A model generated the notes under the pieces. The model did no database searches and had not been told where the DNA came from. It saw only the letters and a list, made by a program, of their open reading frames with translations. A program made the translations under genes and the position numbers. Shown piece by piece: positions 44,157-55,735 of a stretch of DNA of 64,000 bases. How positions within the stretch are numbered: the first letter of the stretch is position 1; every line of letters begins with the position of its first letter. This DNA comes from Hemicordylus capensis (lineage: Eukaryota; Chordata; Lepidosauria; Squamata; Cordylidae): positions 15,712,501-15,776,500 of the forward strand of contig NC_069662.1 of the NCBI RefSeq assembly GCF_027244095.1, given 5' to 3'.

Positions 44157-45255
44157 GCAAGGATGTGCACAGAACTGGCTGGCCCAGTTTGGCTGGAATC
44201 AGGACCGGATTCGAGCCACCCCAGGACGCTCAGGCTCAATCAAGCCTGGCCCTGCCCAGTCCAGCCCCACTGTCAATCCGGCTCGGGGGCTATACTTGTA
44301 AAGGAGAAGATGGCAATGATTCCCGTGCCAGAGAGGCCCAAAACAACCCACAGCCACCCAGGGTTGTCATTTGGGAGGAAGGCAGTGTTACCTGTAGAAT
44401 ACCTTTATAATTGTTCTAGCCAGAGATGGCGTGAGCTACGCCATCTTAGATTCTACAAAATTGGGACCGAGTCCTATGTTGGACCTGGTCCTCTGAATAA
44501 ACACTACTGTCATCACTTTCTCATGAGAACAGGCTCTATCATGAGCTCTTCACACCCCTTTGTTAATTTTGTATCCTCTGCTCTGTAACAATCATGAACC
44601 CAATGTGCCATCCTGTTCTCCCCTTTTGGTGGGAACCAGGGTCGTTTCTCTTTGATTTGAGTAGCAATATACTGTCTCTGGAATGCAAGGGTAGTATCAA
44701 TGTCATCTGCTTTTTCATCTGACTATGGATTATTGTGATGTATCACCAGACTGCTTCCTTGCCTTTGATTCATCAAAGGTGTAAAACTTGTAACTAATTT
44801 GTATATATACTTTGTTCAGCCACCATTTTGGGCTGCTCTACTTTGACTGGAACTTGATTCCATGAGCTGCGCTTTTCTTTCACTCTGCAGAGGTAAATAA
44901 CAGTTTTAAACTCTGATCTCCTCTTGGTGTGATCAACTGGCGTCCCGCACCAGGTAAAATAACCCGTTGCAGTTATCAGTGGGAGAGGGAAAGGAGTCCC
45001 CACCACCTCCTCCAATGCCATCCATGCTGCCGCCATCCCACTGCATAGGTAAAAACAAAGATAACTTTTCCCTCCCACCCACAACACAGCCCTTTACTTG
45101 TAAAGGGGAATTCTTGCTGGATTCCCCTTTACAAGTATACGGCTGAGCCAGCTCACAAGCCCCACCCCCCCGGTTTGGCTCGAGGGCAAGTCTTTGAGCC
45201 AAGCCAGCTCAAGAATGAACCAGCTCCATTTAGAGCTGGTTTGCACATTCCTAGA
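44157..45255. mobile_element. hAT-type element with tagggatgtgcac-like ends
   Basis: 'caaggatgtgcacagaactg' and 'gagctggtttgcacattccta' are inverted ends of the 28956-29810 family. The flanks GACCCTAG and GACTCTAG differ by one base, fitting an 8-base duplication. A different sequence of about 540 bases sits within it. Confidence 0.65.
44405..44950 (+). mobile_element. Possible solo LTR fossil
   Basis: Within the hAT-type element, a stretch running from about 'tgttctagccagagatgg' to 'gcgtcccgca' has a TATA-like 'ttgtatatatac' and LTR-like layout. I could not see a clear target duplication. If real, it is an old retroviral-type remnant nested in the transposon, with no internal genes. Confidence 0.3.
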
Positions 45256-45746
45256 CTCTAGTATTAGTCCATAGTTAAAACTAGTAATTCTATAGAGAAA
45301 GAGAGTTCTGGAAAGGAACTGGGAGCAAGTGTATAAAGCTTTATGAGTGGTGTGTGAAGCAGACAAATGCTGTGGGGGAAATAACTTTGTAACCAAGCAA
45401 CATTTCAGCCCTATGGAATAGTGGAGAAAGAAAGAAAGAAAACAACCTCAGACATTAATTTAAATAAATCCTGCACTTATTTTTATTATGGAAATACCTT
45501 GACTGAGTGATTTCTGTTGAACCCTCCTCATGTCTGCAAAGTCATGATATGAAGCTAAAGAGACATAAGAATCACTGAGGCTTCATAGTATCATTGGTGG
45601 CCGTGGAGATAAAGCTGTATATATTAGCCCAAGCAACATCTAACTGGGGTGGGGGGCAGTAAAAACAAACTTCAGACACACCGTTCTCAGTTCCCTATCA
45701 TCACACACATAAAGCAAAGTGAAGAGAAGTGAGCCCTGGCAAGGTA

Positions 45747-46036
45747 TTAGTTTCTCTTCCTTCTCTCTTGTCTTCCTTCAATATCTGCGATGAGGTGTTT
45801 GTCTTTGATCCTCAGGGCCATGTACAGCTCATCCTTACAATTCTGATTCCAGCTTGGCACTAGGTCGTAGAGCAGCCGCATTTTTTCCTGGTTGGTTCTA
45901 CCTGAGGAGATTAGTTGGTATTGTTCATCATTCAGGACATTTCCATGCAGAATATCCAGAATACCCATCACACTGCTGGTCCGCTGGATCAGCTGCTCCC
46001 GGTGACGTTTAATGAAATGCAGCTCCAGAGGTCTCT
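45747..46036 (-). CDS. Gene C: ASC-like CARD exon
   Basis: After an excellent acceptor (pyrimidine tract then CTGTCAG) the exon reads in phase 1: RPLELHFIKRHREQLIQR, ILDILHGNVLNDEQYQL, KMRLLYDLVPSWNQNCKDEL, KDKHLIADIEG and a basic tail RQERRKRN before TAA. All six CARD helices are present without a break, as in ASC and gene A. It is therefore a likely functional terminal exon. The matching linker exon upstream (about 48.4 kb) is decayed and no PYD exon is seen up to the right end of the window, so the rest of the gene is either beyond the window or lost. Confidence 0.82.
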
Positions 46037-46039
46037 CTG

Positions 46040-47190
46040 ACAGGAAGAGAGAGAAAGAACTGAAATGTTGTAGTAGTAGCAAATGCTGCAAGGTGGCCAC
46101 GTCTGTGGTGAGGCTGGACAGCTGTGAGCACTGCAGCTACTTGACCTGGTGTCTGCATTCCAGTCCCCAGATTCTTAGAAATGCCTGAGAATAGGCAAAG
46201 GGACGTAGTGATTTCCCCTGAGATGGAACACAAATCTCAACACAGCCATAGCCTCTGGAAAGGAAAGAATGTTCGAGGACAAAATGATAGGAACGTTAGA
46301 GGCAGAAGGAGGGTCCAACAGATTCCATATCCTATCAGAAGCTCTTTACAACTTCATGGCCAATCTGTGCATTATCTGAAGCACCACAGGGGCTATAAAG
46401 AACATCCAGATGATAAATGCAGACAATTGAGCTGCACTGATTTGGTGCGTAATTTGATTATGGCATGAGACCCCTAGGTTCTAATTATAGCTTTGGCACA
46501 GACACAGTAGAGAGCCTTGAGTAAGTTAGGAGTGTCCCCCCGGGGGGGGGAGTGTCCCCCCGGGGGGGGAGTGTCCCCCAGCTCCAGTTCTAGGAGTCCC
46601 CCAGCTCCAGTTATAGGAGTGTCCCCCAGCTCCAGTTCTGCTCTTGCAGAACCATGGCTGGCTTTCCTTCCACCCCACCAACCAGGCATGTTTGCTCTTT
46701 CTTGATAGGTGGTGCTTTGCGTTCTTTGTGAGACTTATCTATATTTTTCTACTTGTACAGGGCAAGGCTTCTTGGGGTTCCACAGTTTTTCCTGGCAGGC
46801 CCAGTCAGTGCATTTAAGTGCTTCATGGCAGGCAGAAATACAACCAATGCAGTGCTGGGGAAGGCTGCCCTCTGCAGTTTGAGGGAAACAGCCTGTGAGG
46901 ATGGACAGGCTCAGCTCTGATGGCCCCTGCAAATGTCTTATTCCCTGAGCAGCTGGATGATCTGCTGCAGGTCATGCTTTGAAGCAAAGACCACACACGC
47001 ACCGCCGTGCTTATTTATAATTATATAATGTATGGTTATTGTCACGATTATATTTATTATGTTATCATTATTAGGCATATTTATGCCATATTTAGCTGAA
47101 TCCAAGATTTTAGAAACAGGAGTCATTTCAGAAACAGAAAACAGGAGTTGCTACAGCATAGTAAATCTCTTCATTCGCTCGATATTTTTA
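46040..47190. other. Gene C upstream intron
   Basis: At 46530-46640, two units of agtgtccccccggggggg and three of 'agctccagttctaggagt' form short tandem repeats. Otherwise nothing supported. Confidence 0.5.
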
Positions 47191-47480
47191 AAGGGAAATG
47201 TGCACTTTGGGAAGGAGTTGCAAGGATGCAGCAGGAGGAACCAGTCAGAACTCCTCTTGTGCTGGTGGAAGCAGGAGACGCCCAGGCTGCCAAGAAGCTC
47301 CGAGAAGAACGCCAGGCTGCTTCTTAGGCCTCGTGTCCCAGCATCTCACACAGTACAGAAAACCCACTTTTCCTCCCCAGGATGCACATTCCTCATCAGC
47401 AGGGAAGCAATTCATGGCAGGAGAGGAAATGAACATTGTCTCTGCACCACTAGGCTGGGGACTAAGAAGAGTTTTGCTCA
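47190..47480 (-). other. Flank block shared with 450-775
   Basis: It matches the block downstream of gene A's CARD, but here lies between the decayed linker exon and the gene C CARD. This suggests that the gene C region is built from more than one copy of the ancestral unit. Confidence 0.5.
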
Positions 47481-48019
47481 CTAAGCTCAGGGGAGTGTGT
47501 TGTGGGGCATGAATTTCTACTGGAAGGGTTTGCAGAAATTCTGGTTCTGGCATTAAAAATGTATTTGAGTTTTGTTTAGTCCTGTGATATTTTTAAAAAG
47601 AGAAAGAAAATTGGGGGGGGGGCAAGGGTGTGTTTCACATACAAGGTACAACTTCAGCTGTATTTGAATTTATATAATGTGAATGTTCATTATTGTCCTC
47701 TCTTCGTAAAAATAAAAAAACCTTCCATCCCACCCTACAGGCCCAGTACTGATCCCCCACTTTAATTAAAAGGGAGGTAACCAGGGTGGAATCCTGCCTC
47801 AGAGACCTGCAGCTTAGAAACACGGGAACCATACACTTGAGGGGCCTGCACCCAGGTTCATTTTCAAAACAAACATAGGTACAGCCATTCACGCAAAACC
47901 AAGTACATCTGAAAGCAGGAACAACTTCATGCCGGAACAGGGCTAGATCTTTGTGGGGAGTGAGCATATCTGAAAATGCATAGAACAACATCCTAAGTTG
48001 CCCATGATGAAGTCCTATT

Positions 48020-48268
48020 GAAACAACAACTTTATATACTGCTTTTCAACAAAAAGTTCCCAAAGCGGTTTACATAGATATAAATAAATACATGAAATGG
48101 CTCCGTGTCCCCAGTGGGCTCACAATCTAAAAAAAACATAAGATACCAGCAGCAACTACGGGAAGGATGCTGTGCTGGGGGTGGATAGGGCCAGTTACTC
48201 TGCCCCTGCTCAGTAAAGAGAATCACCATGTTAAAAAGGTGCCTCTTTGCCCAATTAGCAGTTATGAC
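48020..48268. repeat. Dispersed repeat family (copy 4)
   Basis: 'tatactgcttttcaacaaaa', 'aagcggtttacatagata' and 'ggtgcctctttgcccaatta' match the other copies. Confidence 0.6.
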
Positions 48269-48373
48269 TAACTTTGCTAACTTACCTCCGATTTCAATGG
48301 TGCTTAGTTGTGACTAATTAGTCTGGATGCGGCCCTGAGTGTTTCCCTGTTCCCACTTTTCTTTGTTACTCAC

Positions 48374-48425
48374 CATTTCTGGCAGACAGGAACATGTTGA
48401 ACATGACAACATCACCTCACACTTC
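48374..48425 (-). pseudogene. Decayed linker exon upstream of gene C
   Basis: A donor GAAATG|GTGAGT with the preceding LSARN resembles the ends of the three good linker exons (GRNG, RRNG). An acceptor-like TAAACAG lies 52 bases upstream, but the phase needed for the CARD contains a stop. The adjoining intron (47940-48010) also matches the other modules. Confidence 0.5.
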
Positions 48426-49374
48426 CTGTTTAGCGAAGCATAACACACACACATAACACATAGTGTGGTTTTGCCTCAGCTATCCAGTGGAAGGGAGATT
48501 GTGTTTGTGTCAGCTTGGCTGGACCACGGTTCTGGGTGGATGTCATACTGAAGTTGCTATTTATTTAGATCCACGTTTCCCAGCCTTTTCATTCTCGAGG
48601 CACACTTACATAAGTGGGGTGTGGAAACTTCCCACTTCTCCAGCTGTACAGGGACAGAGGCATCCTTCCTGGTGCATTATGGGGCAAGTCAGCTCGAAAA
48701 GTGGAGAATTCAAACTCCCTGCTGATGGAGCTGGTTCAGAGCAAGTCAGTGTGGCCCACCAGTCATTGTCTCATGGCACACTAGCCTACCACAACTCACC
48801 AGTTGGGAAATGCTGGTTTAGATGTCTGTAGTGTAGTAGTGTAGTCTGTAGGTGGCAGCCTCTTTGGCTCTGGCACCCAGTGTGTTGAATGCTTGACCCA
48901 GGAAGTCTTGCTTGTGGCCAGCTGGATGTCATTCCAGTGCCAAATATATATCTATTTCCCCAGGTTTTTAGAATAACCGATACGACTGATCCCATCCAGC
49001 AATGTTCCTATCTGCTGTGTTGCTTTCTTATCAATATTTTGTATTGCTTTTATTTTTGTAAGCTGCCCTGGAAATATTTCTTTTGAAGGCCAACTTCAAT
49101 CATTTTGTTCCTCCTTTGGCAGGCAGAACCATGCTGAGCAAGCTGAATCACCACATTGTTGGGAAAGGAACCCACTAGTCTCTACTTGTCCATTAGCAAT
49201 CTCATCATCCTCTGTTGAACAGGCTTCAAGTCTTGGCTTTGCCCTTGACTCCTCTCTCCCCTTTATTCCCCACTTTCTCTCGCCTTTATTCCCCACTTTC
49301 AGTCTGCCACAAACCATGCCATTTCTCCTTTTAAAAAGACCCAAGAAGGCCTTTCCTCTCCATCCCTTCAGGAA

Positions 49375-49620
49375 AAGCTCTAGTTGATGTCCAGGTCGTC
49401 TCTTATTTTGACTACTGCTGCCTTCTCCTCACTCATCTTCCATTAACCCTTTCTGGTCCCCTCATCTCTGTCCAACACTCTGCTGCCAAAATCATTCACA
49501 TCTCCCATCTCTCCAAGCACAGCACCCCACTACTTAAACCTCTTCACTGGCTTCCGGTCCAAAGGACACTGAGGACACTCCCTTCTTCATTGTTCTTTTT
49601 ATTCTTTTCTTCTCCCCGTC
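49375..49620 (+). mobile_element. LINE 3' coding fragment
   Basis: 'ctctgctgccaaaatcattc' and 'cactggcttccggtccaaag' correspond to the AAKI...HWLPVQ motif near the end of L2-type ORF2. Strongly decayed. Confidence 0.5.
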
Positions 49621-50080
49621 CACCTTGAGGTACCTAGTACAGGGTGCAGGCTTTTCTATCCCAGTCTGTGACTTCAAATAAGCCTTTACTTGTTTGATCT
49701 TTCTGTGAGCTCTGTTTTCATCAAATTGGGTTCCTCTGCTAAATAAAGGGTTAACTCAAATTCGCCCCTACGCAAAAGACTCCTGTTTCCTTTCCACCCT
49801 TTCTCCCTTGCTGCCCCTTAGGTGCGGGAACTGCCTGTTGGAGCACCTGTGTGATGCCTTCTCTCATACATCCTTTGGATCTCTTCTTATAACCCATCTT
49901 TCCTGTAAAGCCTCTGGCAACATTCCTTAAACCTCTTTCAGAGCTCTAAATAAGCTAAGCATGTGTAGCTGAACCAACAGCGTATTTTCTTCTGCTTAGC
50001 CCACCTCTACTTTCTTCCCCTTCCGCTGTTGCTTCCTCTTCTGACATCTAGATTGCAAGCTCCTCAGGGCCGGTCTTCTA

Positions 50081-50258
50081 GAAACATAGTAAGCTGCTTT
50101 ATACAGAGTCAGACCACGGGTCCGTAACTCAACAGCTCTTGCCAAGGTTTCAGGCAGGAGTCTTTCTCAGCCCTGCCTGGAAAGGCCAGAGGCTGAAGAA
50201 CCTGGGACCTTCTACATGCAAACCAGATTCTCTACACGGAGCCACAGCCCTGAGGACA
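50081..50258 (-). mobile_element. tRNA-headed SINE
   Basis: On the minus strand a tRNA-like head ('gaaggtcccaggttc') is followed by the same body and end ('agcttactatgtttc') as the 5S-headed SINEs. Confidence 0.65.
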
Positions 50259-50277
50259 TTACATGTTATACGGGTGA

Positions 50278-50432
50278 GACAGGTGACTGCCCCTCTGTCA
50301 GGACTGGAAACAGAGAAATAATTGAAATCCTGAGACAAAAACATCACATTCTTAGAATGGTTTCCTAGTCATTCCAGCTTCTCAGGACCTCTCAACATTG
50401 TAGTTCTGTAAGGGGAGGCGAAGTGATTTCTG
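50278..50432 (-). other. Relic of CARD intron/exon junction
   Basis: 'ctgtcaggactggaaacaga' followed by 'gaaataattgaaa' is nearly identical to the gene A CARD acceptor at 1984-2012. 'gtagttctgtaaggggaggc' then matches 2085-2105. Only the first bases of the CARD exon remain. Confidence 0.7.
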
Positions 50433-50954
50433 TAAGATAAACTGAAGAATGAATAGATAGAAGTAGTTGATTAAATATTTTTTATCCCTTCTTTGCAGCA
50501 AAGACAACAGGCTGGTAACAGGCTGGTATTCCCCCCACTTTAGTGGGGGGTGGAATCTCACACTGTTAGTGCACTCTCCTTATTTCCTCGAAAGAATCTC
50601 TCAGCATTGAATCTAGTGTGAACCTGGCATTATATTCAATATGCTGGACAGCACCAAAACATGAGGCCGCAGAGTAGTAAAGGTGGTCCAAATTATGAAT
50701 ATTTAAAGTGAACATACTGAATGTGAATACCTCATTTAAGTTAAAGGTGGATACATGGTAAGTTATTTAATTTACTCTTCTGTGGTTGTTCTCTTTGGAA
50801 TTCTTGCACCAGGCACTGGAATTTCCCTGGCAAACTCACTGCTTTTACTTTGGCAAACAAGAGGAAGATGTGAAATCTTGTCAGTCAGGACAAGCCAAAG
50901 ATAGAGGAGCCATTATTCATGCTCACCCACTAAGAATTAGCTGGGCTGGAGGGA

Positions 50955-51248
50955 ACATAGGAAGCTGCCATATACTGAGTCAGACCATTGGTCTATCTAG
51001 CTCAGTATTGTCTTCACAGACTGGCAGCGGCTTCTCCAAGGTTGCAGGCAGGAATCTCTCTCAGCCCGATCTTGGAGAAGCCAGGGAGGGAACTTGAAAC
51101 CTTCTGCTCTTCCCAGAGCGGCTCCATCCCCTGAGGGGAATATCTTACAGTGCAAACACTTCTAGTCTCCCATTCATATGCAACCAGGGCAGACCCTGCT
51201 TAGCTAAGGGGGACAAGTCATGCTTGCTACCACAAGAGCAGCTCTCTT
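50955..51248 (-). mobile_element. 5S-headed SINE, near full length
   Basis: It shows the full body from 'aacataggaagctgccatat' to 'gctaccacaagagcagctct', best matching the copy at 13703-14002. Confidence 0.75.
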
Positions 51249-51264
51249 CTGGATGTTCCTGCAT

Positions 51265-51958
51265 TACAGATGCATTACATGCAAAGCGAGATAAGTCAAG
51301 CCTTAATTTGTTATAATTGTGATGATCATGGTGTACAGCTCATGAAAACCCCAAATCCACAATCCCAGAAAATTAGAATATTACATGGAACCAAGAAGAC
51401 AAGGATTGTAGAATAGAACAATATCGGACCTCTGAAAAGTATACAGTGTACTGTGCTTGACTGGCCAGCAAACTCGCCTGACCTGACCCCATAGAGAATC
51501 TATGGGGCATTGCCAAGAGAAGGATGAGAGACATGAGACCAAACAATGCAGAAGAGCTGAAGGCCGCTAATGAAGCATCCTGGTCTTCCATAACACCTCA
51601 TCAGTGCCACAGGCTGATAGCATCCATGCCACGCCGCATTGAGGCAGTAATTGCTGCAAAAGGGGCCCAAACCAAGTACTGAATACATATGCATGCTTAT
51701 ACTTTTCAGAGGTCCGATATTGTTCTATTCTACAATCCTTGTCTTCTTGGTTCCATGTAATATTCTAATTTTCTGGGATTGTGGATTTGGGGTTTTCATG
51801 AGCTGTACGATCATCACAATTATAACAAATTAAGGCTTGACTTATCTCGCTTTGCATGTAATGCGTCTGTCTCATATATCAGTTTCACCTTTTAATTTGC
51901 ATTACTGAAATTAATGGACTTTTGCATGATATTCTAATTTTCCGAGTTTCACCTGTAT
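51265..51958 (+). mobile_element. Tc1-like transposon remnant with long inverted repeats
   Basis: Arms of about 170 bases (51271-51441 and 51700-51868) are almost perfect inverted copies. Between them the plus strand encodes the transposase end: DPIENLWGIAKRRMRDM and SMPRRIEAVIAAKGAQTKY, as in Tc1 DD34E enzymes. The right end runs on to 'gagtttcacctgta', the usual Tc1 terminus; the matching left tip is missing. The N-terminal and most catalytic code are deleted. Confidence 0.85.
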
Positions 51959-51959
51959 A

Positions 51960-53125
51960 GGCCGGTCTCCAATCTCCCGTGGTTGGGCAAGGTGATTGAG
52001 AGAGTGGTGGCTAACCAGCTCCAGGTGGTTTTGGATGAAACCGATTATCTAGGACATTCAGGACAGAGGCCCCAGAAGCAGGCAAGGGACCTCCGCCAGG
52101 GGTCACTACCTTGCAAGAACTGCACCCTGGAATGATATTTGCCAGTGACTTACACTTCGACAAGGTCACTGCGCTGCTGAATTTAGGCAACCCGTACGTG
52201 TCAGCCACCCTAGGGGAGGGTGTCCATGCCCGCCCGCCCCCATCATCTCCACAACTTGAGGAACCACAAACCATCTTGGATACACCTGAGTAGGACGTGC
52301 CCCCCGCTCCATTTGTCCCCCTATTAGAGCCACGACCAAATGGAGGATGAGGCTCGTTTGGGACAGTCATCACCTCAGAAGCATCAACAGGTGCATTCAT
52401 CCCTGGATGTAGGTGCCCCTGCAGTGCCCTCATCGATCCAGCCCCTCTCTGTAACTGCAGAGGACACCAGCACACAAGGCATGGGTCCAGGAACTCCCCT
52501 CGGTAGCAACCCCCTCTCTGACACCTTTACTACGCTAACCCCTTCAGAAGGCTCACCTGTGTCACAAGGAATTACAACCCAAGTGGCAGAGATTTCCTCC
52601 CAGGGAGGTCTGACGCTCACAGAGGTGGGTGCCCAGGAACCTGAAAGTGCTCCACTGGCTATCTCCCCTCAGGACTTATGCTTCTCACAGCAACCCTGTG
52701 TGGACCAGACGACATCGCAGGATCCCTCCACACAACCACCACCCCTCGACTCTGCACAATGACATCCCCCAGACAGCATGGGATCAAGCTAATATCAAGG
52801 AACCTCACCAGCTGGGTTTGTTGCAGAGACACAGACTGCAACAACTGCTTCTCACAGTTTGATATTATCCTAGCCCAGGAAACCTGGACAGCAGCCGATC
52901 TCACACTCAATGGATTTCACTCATTCTCCTGGGACTGAGCATGGAAGGCTCAAAGGAGACTTGGCAAAACTTGTCTCCACCTTCCTGTGGGCAACGCTGA
53001 CCCCCCCTCACCTCGTTAAAACAATATGCTATGGCCTTGTTAATCCATTTTGGCCCTAATTTGCTGCTGTTAATCAATGTATATTTACCACCTCAGCAAC
53101 AGAAACTTGTAATTTGCTATCTATC
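51960..53125 (+). mobile_element. LINE 5' part: ORF1-like region and endonuclease start
   Basis: A Ser/Thr/Pro/Gln-rich open frame (52340-52762) precedes code for a LINE endonuclease start: ISRNLTSWV, then SQFDIILAQETWTAADLTL and NGFHSFSWD. The frames are broken between parts. It could belong to the same unresolved clade as 32060-33415. It ends at a CTAT microsatellite at 53118-53136. Confidence 0.6.
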
Positions 53126-53136
53126 TATCTATCACA

Positions 53137-54560
53137 TTTATAAACCGCCCCATCCAGAGGCTCTGGGCGGTGTACAACAACTTTAAAAAGACATAAAAAC
53201 ACACAATTCAAACACAATGCAATATAAAAAACAATTCAAAAACAATTAAAACCATTTAAAATGCAGTACTTAAAAAAAACACTTCACAAGCCTTGGAAGG
53301 CCAGGCCAAACAAATAAGTTTTTAGGGCTCTCTTAAAGGCTGACAGCGAGCCTAAACTGCGGATATCTGCCAGGAGTGCATTCCAAGAGCAGCTACCGAA
53401 AAGGCCTGATTCCGAGTTGCCACCAGACGTACCGGTGACAATTGGAGATGGACCTCTCCAGATGACCTCAATGAGAGATGGGGATCATACTGAAGAAGGC
53501 GCTCTCTAAGGTAGCCCAGACCCAAGCCATTCAGAGCTTTAAAGGTAATAATAACCAGCACTTCATATTTCTCCTGGAAACATATCAGCAGCCAGAGTAG
53601 CTGTTTTAAGACATGCATAATATGGTCTCTCTGGGTTACCCCAGAGACCAACCTGGCTGCAGCATTTTGAACTAACTGAAGTTTCCGGACTATGTACAAA
53701 GACAGCCCCATGTAGAGCACATTGCAGTAGTCAAGCCTGGAGGTTACCAGCTGATGCACCATTGTTTTGAGATCGTTCTCTTCAAGGAATGGACACGGCT
53801 GTTGAATCAGCCGAAGCTGATAGAAAGCGCTACTGGCCATAGCCTCCACCTGAGATACCATGGTGAGGCCTGGATCCAAGAGCACTCCCAAGCTGCATAC
53901 CTGGGGGGAGTGTAACCCCATCCAGCACAGGAAGATCTAACTCATCCCTTAAATTCTGATCCCCCACGATGAGCACCTCCGTCTTGCTTGGATTCAGCTT
54001 AAATTTGTTACCCCTCATCCAGCCTATTACTGCCTGTAGGCAGTCATTTAGGGAGTAAATGCCCTTTCCTCACGATGATGATGAGGAGGAGAAATAGATT
54101 TGGGTGTCATCAGCATACTGATAATACCCTGCACCAAATCTCCTGATGACCTCACCCAGCGGTTTCATGTAAATATTAAAAAGCACTAAAGGTGACAGAA
54201 TGGAGCCCTGAGGGACTCCATATAATAGCTCCCGTTTTAAAGAGGCACTGCCACCAAGCTCCACCATCTGGAAGCTACCTGAGAAATAGGAGCAGAACCA
54301 CTGCAAAGCAGTGCCTCCAATCCCCAATTCCCCCAGGCGATCCAGAAGGATACCACGGTCGATGGTATCGAACGCCACCGAGAGATCCAAAAGAACCAAC
54401 AGAGTTACACTCCCTCTGTCGATTCCTCGGTAAAGGTCATCCATCAGGCTGACCAAGGCAGACTCAACCCCATAGCCCACTCTAAAGCCAGTTTGAAATG
54501 GGTCTAGGATATTCATTAGAGATAGGGAGGAGCCTGGGAGATTGGTCTTGATCTGTCACT
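53137..54560 (-). mobile_element. L2-clade LINE with reverse transcriptase
   Basis: The minus strand encodes LDPFQTGFRVGYGVESAL, LLDLSVAFDTIDRGILLDRL, GVPQGSILSP and YADDTQIYF (the RT core), then ARLVSGVTQRDHIMHVLKQL and the C-terminal part. About two frame shifts divide it. It matches the 11.6 kb copy at the 3' end. Confidence 0.85.
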
Positions 54561-55735
54561 TTCCAGATTTGTTTCAGATCCTGATGCAGCTTCAAGATCG
54601 TCTGTGCTCATTTTTTTAAAGTTTATTGTTAGTGTAGGAGCAGTAGTGTAGTGTAGGAGCAGTAGTGTAGTGTAGTAGTGTAGGAGCAGTAGGAGCAGTT
54701 AGGCAGTTTATTGTTAGTGTAGGAGCCAGAATTCTTGCTGCTAATGTTTTTGAGGCTCTTAATTAATGGTCTGAGGCTGAAATCTTTAAAGACACGGTGC
54801 AAGGTAATGTGGAATTGTCTCAAGTGCTGGACTGAATATATTAGCTGTGTGGGCACCCTTGGTGTCTTAAAGATTATGAATAGCCTCTTATGGTCTAGCT
54901 GTGTTGGCAGAAAGTGAAAATGGTTTATCTCTGAAGGGGATACTGGTTGGTTGAGGAGCTCTGAAAGGGAGGTGGGTGTCTTTATTTTGCTTGCCCATAA
55001 ATATGAATCCTTCCTGGGAAAGTGGATAAGAATCCAATGGGTTTGCAAGATTCTTTGCAGCTTTCCCCTGTTATTTCCAGCAGCTTCTAGGTGAACCCAG
55101 TGCAGTGAGTCAGGAGTCGAGGAAGAGGGGAGGGCTGTTGATGTCAGCGGAGCTGTTAACCCCTTGCTAGTTCCTAGATGATAAATGGGCAAGAGCCTGT
55201 TTTAAACTGTCCTCCAATTTGGTTCAGGCACCCTAAAATTAAAATCAAGCTTTCAGCTGAGAGAAGGAAAGCATCGCTTAGCAGCTAGGTAACAAGGTCA
55301 GACTGGGAGCAGGGTACTTGTCCAGCTATAGGGCTTCGGATTCCTATAGGAGTTTCTCTCCTCTCTCTGATGAGACAATTTTAAGGTAGATTGTTTGATA
55401 TCTGTCTCCTGGAGAGCCGGCTTGGCAGTGGGGATGGGGGTTTCCATGGCCAAGGCTGTGAATCTGTTCTTCGTACTCACAGCAAACGGCGCTGCCTCAG
55501 CTGAGGGGAGGAAGTTTTCAATCCTTAGCTGTTTCTTCTTCCTAGTTCTTCCCCTTCCTTCCTCAGGTGGACTCTTATTGCTGGGACTCTTTCGTAGTCT
55601 TTTTCTCCCCAGGCGGGTAGCGGGGAGTCAGCCCCTTGGATGACATGCCTGGGGTGGCAGGAGCTTGGGAATTAGGCTGTTAGCCCGTTGCCATCTTGCC
55701 CCTCCTCCTGAAATACGATTCAGAAACAGAACAGA
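54560..55735 (-). mobile_element. Probable inverted 5' part of an L1
   Basis: Reading the minus strand from 55715, 'ggaggaggggcaagatggca' resembles the start of L1 5' UTRs, and an ATG near 55643 begins MSSKGLTPRYPPGEKKTTK, a basic ORF1-like start. Directly next to it on the plus strand is an L1 3' end, the layout left by twin priming. A minisatellite of 'gtgtaggagcagtagtgtag' lies at 54630-54725. This is inference. Confidence 0.4.

Noticed and set aside
44036-45202. Open frames around the hAT-type element at 44-45 kb
   Set aside because: They lie in inverted ends and the possible LTR fossil; none resembles a transposase.
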